Part shown: positions 8,329 through 15,939 of the stretch, in pieces
Layout of the letters: the number at the start of each line of letters is the position of its first letter
How positions within the stretch are numbered: the stretch's first letter is position 1
Origin: Candolleomyces eurysporus
Lineage: Eukaryota; Basidiomycota; Agaricomycetes; Agaricales; Psathyrellaceae
Direction of reading: 5' to 3'
Length of the DNA stretch: 15,939 nt
Assembly: GCA_027579435.1 (NCBI GenBank)
Contig: JANBPK010001396.1
Span: 1-15,939, forward strand
The notes under the pieces: generated by a model
Databases searched by the model: none
What the model saw: the letters and a program-made list of their open reading frames with translations, nothing else
What the model was told of the DNA's origin: nothing
Made by a program: the position numbers and the translations under genes

Positions 8329-9804
8329 CTATCGCTCCTGCCACATCAGCCTTAAATTGATGTAGTCCCGAATCACATCCCCCTGATCTTTACCTTCCTG
8401 AACGTCGGCGGTTCCGCTGCCCGTGATACGAAGGATCTCGAGGGAAGGAAGTGGAATTGGATCGTTCATAATGAGAAGTTCTCTGAAGAACAATCGGTGG
8501 AGGTTTTCGACTGTGAGTTCGTTAACACTACTCATCATTAGACCGTCTTCTCTTCCGTGTAGGAGGCGGGCAAAGGAAAAGGTGCCAGTGTCGAGGTTGT
8601 GCTGCTCCCAGGATATATTGACTTTGGCTATATCCGGATCATTGAAGACCTCTCGAAGTGCAGGGCGGGAGGATTCGAGTAGTATATAGGCAATATGTGG
8701 GGTCAAATTTTGTTCGGGGTAGCGGTATCGGATGGAGAGTCGGAAGTTTGGCTCGCTTTCGGCTGACGCACTTTGTGCTCGGGTGCGCATTTCGAGCGCC
8801 AACGGGCCCCGTCCTGAGGAGATTTTCAGGTCCACGGTGGCTTTCAGTTCCTTGCCGCCTTTCGATTTCTTCACCCTGGCCGAGATGGCATGGGAGAGCC
8901 TTTGATATGCGGAGAGGTTACCCCAGTTATGAGTAATCATCAGATGGAATGTGCAGCCGGTATTGGTGTCGATCCTGTCGAAGAAATCCAGCAACGGGCC
9001 GGGGCCGATACCTAAGGTGACACTTCTCAGATGAGGAAGGTGGAATGTTTGTCCTTCAAGTGGGGAGGGGTGGCTCGACTGCAGACGACCAATCCAAACG
9101 AGCTTTTCGAGAAGATGAAGCGCTGAGAGTGCTTGGAAAAGGATCTCGCTCGGCAAGATCACTACTTGGAACCCTTTGTTGACAATTTCCAGTTCCCTAA
9201 GGCTGGTGAAAATATGGAGGGAGGGGGGCGGACATAGTTGACTGTGAAATCGTTTGAGCTTCGGCGCTTCGATTCGACATAAGATATTCTCAGCGTATAA
9301 ATTCAATACGAAAGTTTCGTCATCTCGTTCATTTAATGGCTGAAGGCGGACTTCTTCTAGCAAAGGAGCTTGAACAGGCTTCTTGTTCCTTCTACTTCTC
9401 CGGGATTCTGAACTTGGGACCTCAAAACCCACATTCAGCTCCAACGTCCGTATTTGCGCAATGTACTTCGTGACATGGTCGATATTGTCGTCCCCAATTT
9501 TCCCGCTCGTAACCGCTTTGACATGGAGTGGTAAGCCTCGCGAGCGACGGACGAGTTCGCTGAGCCAGCTCTCTTCTAACAAGCCACCCAGAATGATTTT
9601 CGTCCAGAAGGGAGGGAAGTCGAGAAGGATTGTCCTCCAGCTGGAACAGACCTGGGTTACTTCAATAGGGGGAAGGACATGACCCAGATCTTCCCAAGAG
9701 GGAGGATAGGTTTCCCCGTGGTCGAAGAGGTCATCTTCAAGAGTGAGGAAGATTTCCGTCCAAATTTCGACAGGAATTTTGGAGATCAGCGTTGCTTTGT
9801 TCAT
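8329..9804 (-). CDS. F-box protein, second paralog, shorter C-terminus
   Basis: A single-exon gene of 491 residues. The F-box-like domain is at about residues 5-71 (ISKIPVEIWTEIFLTLEDD…LGHVLPPIEVTQVCSSWR…FPPFWTKIILGG), and a weak leucine-rich region follows. It aligns along its whole length with the F-box gene at 6256-7836 (for example EAPKLKRFHSQ, EGQTFHLPHLRSV, LEILRITGSGTADV). After the shared stretch ending near DVIRDYINLR it has only six more residues, whereas the paralog has 41, so the C-terminal tail carrying VDIRDLDPKS is lost. The start is the ATG at 9804; two codons upstream is a GTG, which is not a likely start. Likely role: Skp1-binding substrate receptor of an SCF ligase; substrate unknown. 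It is transcribed divergently from the ubiquitin protease gene. Confidence 0.88.
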   Translation of the reverse strand: MNKATLISKIPVEIWTEIFLTLEDDLFDHGETYPPSWEDLGHVLPPIEVTQVCSSWRTILLDFPPFWTKIILGGLLEESWLSELVRRSRGLPLHVKAVTSGKIGDDNIDHVTKYIAQIRTLELNVGFEVPSSESRRSRRNKKPVQAPLLEEVRLQPLNERDDETFVLNLYAENILCRIEAPKLKRFHSQLCPPPSLHIFTSLRELEIVNKGFQVVILPSEILFQALSALHLLEKLVWIGRLQSSHPSPLEGQTFHLPHLRSVTLGIGPGPLLDFFDRIDTNTGCTFHLMITHNWGNLSAYQRLSHAISARVKKSKGGKELKATVDLKISSGRGPLALEMRTRAQSASAESEPNFRLSIRYRYPEQNLTPHIAYILLESSRPALREVFNDPDIAKVNISWEQHNLDTGTFSFARLLHGREDGLMMSSVNELTVENLHRLFFRELLIMNDPIPLPSLEILRITGSGTADVQEGKDQGDVIRDYINLRLMWQER

Positions 9805-10257
9805 TTTCACCCTGGCTATACAGATTCAGCAAGCTGAATCACACACGGACCTAATCCCACCTTCTATGAGCTCAAGGTGACAGCACGCGACGTTGAGGAT
9901 TGAGGGATGCTCTGAGCTCAATTCAAATTAAGATAGGGGCGACGGTTGTTTGGCCCTGTTGCCATCAAATTGTTTCCAGCCATGAATCAGCGTCGGTGCA
10001 TGTTGTTTTCTACCTCCCCCCATACTCCTCCGTACGCCTCAAAGCCCTTCAAAAACCAGGAATTGGGTGCGCTGACCAGCCACAGTGAACTCAGAGCAAC
10101 TGGTTAATCCAATATCGGACCAGCCATCAGAAAACGTGGCTCGTCAGACGCCTTTACGACTCAGCGCAGTAAGTCAATATTGCTACTGCTCGACAGAGGA
10201 TTATTGATAGCCCTTTAGTAGCATTTTTGCAGGGATATTTTGGCTTAAATAGCGGCC
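9805..10257. promoter_or_regulatory. Divergent promoter region, F-box gene and ubiquitin protease
   Basis: About 450 bases between divergent starts with no gene recognised. The left half (to about 9990) is shared with the upstream region of the other F-box gene and belongs to the F-box promoter. The right half is unique and should hold the promoter of the protease gene; cttaaatag just before the ATG at 10258 is AT-rich but too close to be a usual TATA box. Confidence 0.5.
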
Positions 10258-13200
10258 ATGACCAGTCCACAGTCGCCCTATCCTCATGGGGGACATGGTC
10301 CAGGACCATCGTACTATCACCAGCCTTCCCCAGTTTATACATCCAACAGCCCAGGCCCCAACCCATATGCTTACCAGTACCCCCCGCAACCTTCCCCCAC
10401 ATTTGAATNCCACATCATCCAGGGCCTTCTAGATCAAACGGACGTGGAGGGGGCGCTCCGTACAACTCCAGGAATCAGCCCCACAATCCCTACCCTTACT
10501 ATCCGCCATACGGACATCATCCGGCACCTGTGCCAATGCAACCGCCACCACCACCACCCCATTCATATTCGCGAAATCCTCCATTCTCACAAGGATATGG
10601 CTACCTTAACCCTGCCGCTGTTCCTTTTACACCCCCACCTCGGCACACACCACAACCCATGTCACCGATACCGAAACCACCTGCGATGCCTCCACCTCCT
10701 GTAAACCCATCTGGTTACTATGATCCTTCACCAGAAATTCCCCTTGTATCACATCAACCTTCCGGCTCGGTTCCGATTATGTCGCCCCGTGCGCAAAAGC
10801 CTTCTGTGNCCCCCCCAAGTCCCCATTCCACCTTTTGTCGAACCTTCTGAGGAGGGACCTTCGGAGCCTGTAAATGGTTTGGAAGTGAAGGAAGACGCAT
10901 CCACATTTTCTATGCCCGAGGAGGAACAGCGTGAGACCCCACCATCCCCCGAGCCATCCTCGCCACCCCCAGTACCGCAGTGCTCAGCCTATAATCAGAT
11001 GGGCACAATACACACCCAAGAAGCATCGTCTCTTCTTGAAAACTCTTCGTTATCAGAATCTGTAGAATCGTCATCCGATTCTTCATCAGCCCACCCATTA
11101 ATGTCATGGGCTGTCTGGTCCCGTAGACCTCGCGATCCCTCACACGCACCTGGCATTATCATATCACCTAAAGCATGTCCACCACCAAAGATAGTGGATG
11201 GGGCGCTAGAGTCAAGAACACCGCCCATATCTCTACCCGCATCTCCCATTATCAAGAAGAAGAAGAAGTTGCCCCCTCCCGCGTCACGGGTAAACGGCCT
11301 TCTGGATGTTGTTTTTTCTCAAACGAGTTCAACGGTTCCGTCTTCCGCCGGTACAGAGAACACTGACANCCCCCATCGTCCCCGGTTCCCCTCTTTCCAC
11401 GAATACCTCGATTTCTACCTCTGGTGGTAATGAAGAAACTGCGCTGAAACCCGAGGTCAAAGAAGTGCCGAAGTCGGAGTCAGAGGAGGCGATTGATGAA
11501 GCCCAACCTTCCATTGCTTCTGCTGTTGAATCATCTGACTCGTCCTCGAAGGACCAAGAGGTTTCTGCTACACCCACTCAGGTCGCCGTTCCTCCATCAC
11601 GGGTCCCGACACCGAAAATCGAAGCCGCACCCGCTCCTGAACCCGTTCCTGAGCCCTCGGCCTCAACCTCCACATCCTCGACCCCTGCCCCCGCTCCTCC
11701 CAAAAAGTCTTGGGCTTCTCTCCTCCGTCCCGCAGAATCTTCATCAGCTACCGCCACCCCTGCCAAAAATGCTCTTCCAACTTCTTCGATCGTTGGATTT
11801 TCTATCCCGGCTGGAGTTACCTCTTCTACACCTCCCCAACCTGTCTCGCCGTCCAAGAAAACTGAACTGATCAACCTCCTTACCAGTAACCCTTCCAGTG
11901 GCCCCTTCACCTCGAAGATTCGTCCTCGGGGTTTAGTGAACAGCGGCAACATGTGTTTCGCCAACTCGGTTCTCCAAATTTTGTTGTATTGCCAACCTTT
12001 CCACCGGTTGTTCGTTGAGATAGGCAAGCTCCTTCCTGCGACAGCCACCCAGAAAGACAATGCGGCGTCTGGGTCTTCATCCGCTTCGTCTTCGGCTACG
12101 CCGTTGGTGGAGGCAACAGCAACTTTCTTGAAGGAGTTCGTGACTACCAAAAAGCCGTTGAGCAATGGAAAGTCGAGCGGGGTTGCTTCCGGGTCTGGGT
12201 ATGGAAGGAGTAAAGGGAAGGAGAGAGAGTTAATGGAGATGGATGATGACTGGGACCTCGACTCATTTTTGCCGACGTATATTTATGATGCAATGAAGGA
12301 GAAGAAGAGGTTTGATACTATGAGGGTGAGTATCTCCCGGTTTCACGTTCTGCGCATGAGGACGTGATGATTGATGAACTTCACTGTTTTGGCTTACAGG
12401 GAGGTCAGCAAGAAGACGCAGAAGAGTTCCTAGGGTTTTATCTTGACACTCTCGAGGAAGAGCTTCTGTCGATGCTGAATTCGACACAGCCGAGTAAACC
12501 TCATGTCGAAGAAACAGAGGCTGTTCCGACTAAAGAGGATGGATGGATGGAAGTGGGTAAGAAGAATAGGACTGTTGTTACGAGAACGGTGAGCTATTTA
12601 TATTTTGCATATTGCCCGTAGACTGAGCGTCCGCGTTCCAAACAGATCAAGGCTACCGAATCGCCCATTACAAGGATATTTGGGGGCAAGTTCCGGTCGA
12701 CGCTCCGTGCTCCTCGGCAGAAAGATTCTGTTGTCGTGGAGGACTGGAGATCACTGCGTCTGGACATTCAGGTTTGTCACTTTCTGTTCTAATGGAGCAT
12801 GTAATTGATACCATTCTCCACAGCGTGACCAAATCCGAACCATCCAGGATGCCCTTTCGTATATCTCGCACCCTCAACCAGTACAAGTGTCCATTTCGAC
12901 ACAGCCGGGCGTTGCTGTTGAAGCTACGCAGCAAGTGCATATTGAATCGCTTCCTCCCATCCTTGTCTTGCATATCAAGCGATTCTGCTATGATATGAAC
13001 GTCAAAGGTGTCGTCAAGGTTGGGAAGCAGGTGCAGTTTGGGCCTGAGCTCGAGATTGGAGCTGGTAAGCTAGCGCTAGCCCTTACGTTTGACCTGATGC
13101 TGACTCGCTTTGTTTGTAAAGACCTTATGGCTACCGCTGCGAAAAAGACCGGGCCAACCCGTTATAAGCTTTTCGGAGGTGAGCAATCCGGTGTGCCACA

Positions 13201-13461
13201 ACTCCGTTGGATCAAAGAACTGAGGCCATTCCCATAGCTGTGTACCATCACGGTCCTTCTGCTTCCGGAGGTCACTATACCCTTGACGTCCTCCACCCCA
13301 ATCGGTACCCCAGCTTCAACTCCAATGCAAAGCCAAAGGAAGGGTGGGTTCGGATCGATGACGACTTGGTGTCTGATGTTAGACCCGATGATGTGTTTGG
13401 GGCGGCTCAAGAGAAGGACGATTCGCGGTGTGCGTACTTGTTGTTCTATAGCAAGGTCTGA
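10258..13461 (+). CDS. Ubiquitin-specific protease, USP10/Ubp3-like
   Basis: Removes ubiquitin from proteins; a cysteine protease of the UCH/USP family. Six exons: 10258-12325, 12400-12588, 12646-12771, 12824-13064, 13122-13178, 13238-13461; about 967 residues. The first 560 or so residues are low complexity: a P/Y/G-rich start, then acidic-serine and Ser/Pro/Ala stretches, and KSWASLLRP. The catalytic domain follows: Cys box GLVNSGNMCFANSVLQILL, QQEDAEEFLGFYLDTL, LPPILVLHIKRFCYD, His box HHGPSASGGHYTLDV and GWVRIDDDLVSDV with the third catalytic residue. The order, the ESPITRIFGGKFRS segment and the long disordered N-terminus fit USP10/Ubp3 best. Single Ns at 10409, 10809 and 11369 each shift the frame within exon 1: the latter two are one base too many, the first needs one base more. 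All seem to be assembly errors. Orthologs act on trafficking and stress substrates; not testable here. Confidence 0.9.
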
Positions 13462-14011
13462 TGGCTGTTTCNGGGGGACTTCGATGTTGTAGCAGTAGTA
13501 TTGAGCTTTGGACGCAGGATAGAATTCGATTTCGTGATCGGCTGGCTGAGTGGATGAGTTCCGAGTTACATTCAGTCCCTTGAGACGGGTGTCCTTGGAC
13601 CCTTAGTAACGTGGACCCATGGTGATTCAGTGTTACGGAACTTTAGCGTGTTATTTTACAGCTCCCACCACAAGGTGCTCTGGTGTCCTTGAAACATTTA
13701 CATATCAGGAGTCATGGCGTGTATCAGTGATTGTCGTAGAGCGGTCAGCTCAGCGTTAGGGCGCTGAATGATGGTTTGGATTTTCGTATTCATTCTGGAA
13801 ATCTTTGTGGCTTGATCCCCGGCCGGGCGTGCAGCGCCATCGCTTATTCCATTAGGCTCTTGGTTCCAAGAAGATATAAGTATAGGTGATGTGCATGTAG
13901 CACCCGGCTATTTTAGTTTCTCCCTTCATTGACAAGCCTTGGAGGCAACCTCCCTTCAACACAACACCGGACGCCCGCCCAGGACACCCCGCTCTCAGTC
14001 GGCAGGCAGTC
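13462..14011. other. Intergenic region, protease 3' end and promoter of paralog 4
   Basis: No gene recognised. One N is at 13472. At 13741-13830 there is a weak tRNA-like pattern that fails on stem pairing. A TATA-like gatataagtata at 13873-13884, about 130 bases before the ATG at 14012, probably serves paralog 4. The conserved upstream block of paralogs 2 and 3 is not seen here. Confidence 0.5.
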
Positions 14012-15253
14012 ATGTTGGGGATTGGGTTCGATATACTGAACCTAGATGACGATCATGCGCACCGCTTGGTGCAGCTCATTTACGCAAGTCTTCACCTCAT
14101 TCTGATCACTACTGGTGAGTCTTTCTGCATAGCTGGCGTAACCTTGCTGAGCCATCTTTTTCCCTTTCCTAGGAATCCATCTGTTTTTATCCATCTATGG
14201 ATTCTCGGTATTCAAAGAGGCGCGCGCGGGGAAGAGGAAGCAAGCGAGAGTCCCCTACCTCTCTGTTGGAATTGCGGTCTCTGCGCTGTTCTGCGCATAT
14301 AATATCTTGACAAGTGTGTACCTGGCCGACCTATTAATCAACACTGGAACGGAGGAGACGGCATTTGAGGAGTTTGTTGTTGAGCATATGGGGGATTGGT
14401 TGAGCGTTTGGGCCACCGTGTGTCAGATGGGCATTTGTTTCATTGGGACAGCATTCTTGGTACGTCCAACGATGTTGCTGCTCGCCACTTGTGGTACTCC
14501 GTAGAGCAAGGCTGACTCCCTTATTCTAGATATATCGCTGCTACCTTGTCTGGCAGAGGAAGATCTGGGTCGTCTTGTTCCCATCCTTTGCCTGCGTAAC
14601 ATCCTTTGGTGAGTCTAGACTGAACTGGATCTTCTGTTAAGCTATTTGCTCAATTAGCGTCCTTGTAGCCCTCGCCGTCGTCCTGCTCGTTGGCCTGCGA
14701 CGTTCTTCCATGGTAAAAACAGTGCCCTTCCAATACGGGTGCGCATGGGTATCGCTATCCGCGGGCGCGAACATCTACTCTTCCAGCCTGATTGCTTTCC
14801 GCCTACTACAAGCCCGCTTCCGTAACAAAGAGTTGAGCGGCGATCCGCAACAATTCACCGATCTCAGTGCAATCCTAGTCGAATCTGCACTGCCCTTCTC
14901 GTTATTCGGGATTGCTTCGGCTGTTGTCTACAGTCCGAGCTTAGCTGTGAAGCCTCCTAGCGTCCCGGTAATGGCTACCTGGACGTGCTTGTCCGTGAGT
15001 TCATTCCTCAAGCATCCCACTTGCCTTTGTGAGGTACTGACAATGTTTATCCCGCCACTGATAGGCTCTTGCTGTGCAACTCATCGCATTCCGCGTGGTG
15101 ATTGGCATGTCGTACACCCATGGCCTGGGAGCTGCAGATCCAAAGGAATCATCAGAGAAGGGTGTCCCAGAACCTATGACGTTTGCTCGAGAACCGCCTA
15201 ATTCGACTGCTACACACGAGACTAGGCAGACTATTTCGCATGTATCCGCGTAA
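14012..15253 (+). CDS. Multi-pass (7-helix) membrane protein, diverged paralog 4
   Basis: Five exons: 14012-14114, 14173-14459, 14530-14608, 14669-14994, 15065-15253; 327 residues. Intron phases 1, 0, 1, 0 and exon sizes (103, 287, 79, 326, 189) closely follow the other three paralogs, and the same landmarks are present: IYRCYLVWQ at the start of exon 3, DLSAILVESALPFSLFGI in exon 4, ALAVQLIAFRVVIGMSY at the start of exon 5. About seven hydrophobic segments are visible, and the C-terminal tail is polar and Ser/Thr/Glu-rich. Sequence likeness outside these landmarks is low, so this copy is much older than the 2/3 split. It is separated from the cluster by the protease gene and has no F-box partner. 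Within exon 4 the upstream ag at 14657 is rejected as acceptor because it leads to a stop. Function unknown. Confidence 0.85.
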
Positions 15254-15324
15254 TTCAACCTGACATTCTGTTACACTACACGCTTCATAGATATAGATTA
15301 GCATCTTAATTGACAAGATTTCGA

Positions 15325-15330
15325 AATAAA
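15325..15330 (+). terminator. Polyadenylation signal candidate for paralog 4
   Basis: A perfect aataaa lies 72 bases after the stop of paralog 4, within the 123-base gap to the end of the convergent gene. Fungal signals are loose, so this is a likely but not certain 3' end signal. Confidence 0.4.
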
Positions 15331-15376
15331 TAATGGAATGTTGTCCAAAGAGGAAGACGAACATGCAATACCGCCC

Positions 15377-15939
15377 TCACGGTACACGCTGCACTGCAGT
15401 CGGGGAACTCATCGATGTATATCCCGGTGGTGGCTCGTCCGTCAAGCCCAAAGCCCACTCCGACCTCTGGTTCGCCCTCAGTGCCTCGATTTCCCGCTTC
15501 ATTCGTTCCATCTGCTCCCTCATCTCGGTTACCGCATCCGCACCGCCGTTGTCGTCCTGCTGTCCCCCTCCTCCAAAGCTTGCCCGTAACTGGTCCATTT
15601 CCTGCTGAAGGGTACGCAGTCGGTCATTGATTTCTGCTTGTCGGGCTTGGCGTATACGTTCCTGCTCCTCTGCACGCCTGTTGGCAGCCAGATGGACCCC
15701 ACTTTTCGAGTCTGTCCCGGTTGCCGCGCTGACTGACATAGCTTCCTGCATGGGAGCAGTGCTATATGAGCCGACTACAGAAGGATTTCGAAAGTTCGAT
15801 GGCAGTGGATGGTGGTTCCAATCATCGTGCGAGAACGGAGTGATGTCTGGTGAATCGTACTTCTCCTGTTCGTCCAGGCGCCTGCGCCGGTGTCGCAAGA
15901 AGAAGAATACGATGGCTAAGAGGAGGAGAATGGATCCCA
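15377..15939 (-). CDS. Single-pass membrane protein, C-terminal part (cut by right edge)
   Basis: The open frame enters from the right edge and has no start in the window; about 187 residues are visible. It begins within a hydrophobic segment (ILLLLAIVFFF) followed at once by a basic stop-transfer stretch (LRHRRRR), the usual sign of a type I single-pass protein with a cytosolic tail. The tail is polar, then has two charged heptad-like stretches that should form coiled coils (from AEEQERIRQARQAEI to DQLRASF, and MREQMERMKREIEALRA), parted by a glycine/asparagine-rich linker. Near the end is DEPPPGYTS, which holds a PPxY motif. Proteins with an unknown outer domain, one helix and a PPPGY-ending tail are common in mushrooms. 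The outer domain is not in the window, so no function is assigned. Convergent with paralog 4. Confidence 0.75.
   Translation of the reverse strand, partial: GSILLLLAIVFFFLRHRRRRLDEQEKYDSPDITPFSHDDWNHHPLPSNFRNPSVVGSYSTAPMQEAMSVSAATGTDSKSGVHLAANRRAEEQERIRQARQAEINDRLRTLQQEMDQLRASFGGGGQQDDNGGADAVTEMREQMERMKREIEALRANQRSEWALGLTDEPPPGYTSMSSPTAVQRVP
15419..15433 (-). other. PPxY motif in the tail of the single-pass membrane protein
   Basis: The codons for PPPGY lie 13 residues before the stop. PPxY is the known binding motif for WW domains, as in Rsp5/Nedd4-type HECT ubiquitin ligases. The match is short and could be chance, but its place at the end of a cytosolic tail fits such use. Confidence 0.5.

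Noticed and set aside
13741..13830. tRNA-like pattern: gctcag…ttagggcgc like an A box, and ggcttgatccc like a B box about 65 bases later
   Set aside because: The D-stem can be paired only with a wobble, the T-stem has mismatches, and no matching acceptor stem is found. It could be a tRNA-derived relic, but the evidence is too weak to call.
1..15939. CRISPR arrays, transposase genes, long terminal repeats or viral genes
   Set aside because: No regular spaced repeats, terminal repeats, transposase, integrase or reverse-transcriptase motifs were seen on either strand; the repeats present are gene duplications.

Overview
The window reads as nuclear DNA of a mushroom-forming basidiomycete (Agaricomycetes). 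The reasons are short GT-AG introns of about 50-90 bases, dense genes, roughly even base composition, the protein families present, and single-N ambiguities typical of a draft fungal assembly. There are no bacterial signals. I see seven complete protein-coding genes, one gene cut by the right edge, and two gene relics.

Left part (1-9804): a cluster built by tandem duplication. Three paralogous multi-pass (about seven-helix) membrane proteins lie on the plus strand at 328-1541, 2163-3432 and 4695-5952. All have the same five-exon layout. The second and third are each followed by a convergent F-box sequence on the minus strand. The first of these F-box sequences is a decayed relic (about 3645-4305); the second is an intact gene (6256-7836). 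A third unit follows: its membrane-protein gene survives only as a 3' tail relic (about 8045-8200), but its F-box gene is intact (8329-9804). The duplicated unit is therefore a pair, membrane protein plus F-box gene, and different halves have decayed in different copies.

Right part: a six-exon ubiquitin-specific protease of the USP10/Ubp3 type (10258-13461), transcribed away from the last F-box gene; a fourth, diverged member of the membrane-protein family (14012-15253) with the same exon plan; and, convergent to it, the C-terminal part of a single-pass membrane protein with a coiled-coil tail and a PPxY motif (15377 to the right edge).

How they might work together: F-box proteins select substrates for SCF ubiquitin ligases, the USP removes ubiquitin, and PPxY motifs recruit HECT-type ligases, so the neighbourhood has a ubiquitin theme. 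Only the membrane-protein/F-box pairing is supported by the duplication pattern. The USP looks like an ordinary conserved housekeeping gene lying inside the cluster. No function is known to me for the membrane-protein family. Eight single Ns sit at or near short base runs; three in the USP gene and one in the third membrane-protein gene break frames that are otherwise continuous, which points to sequencing or assembly errors rather than real mutations.
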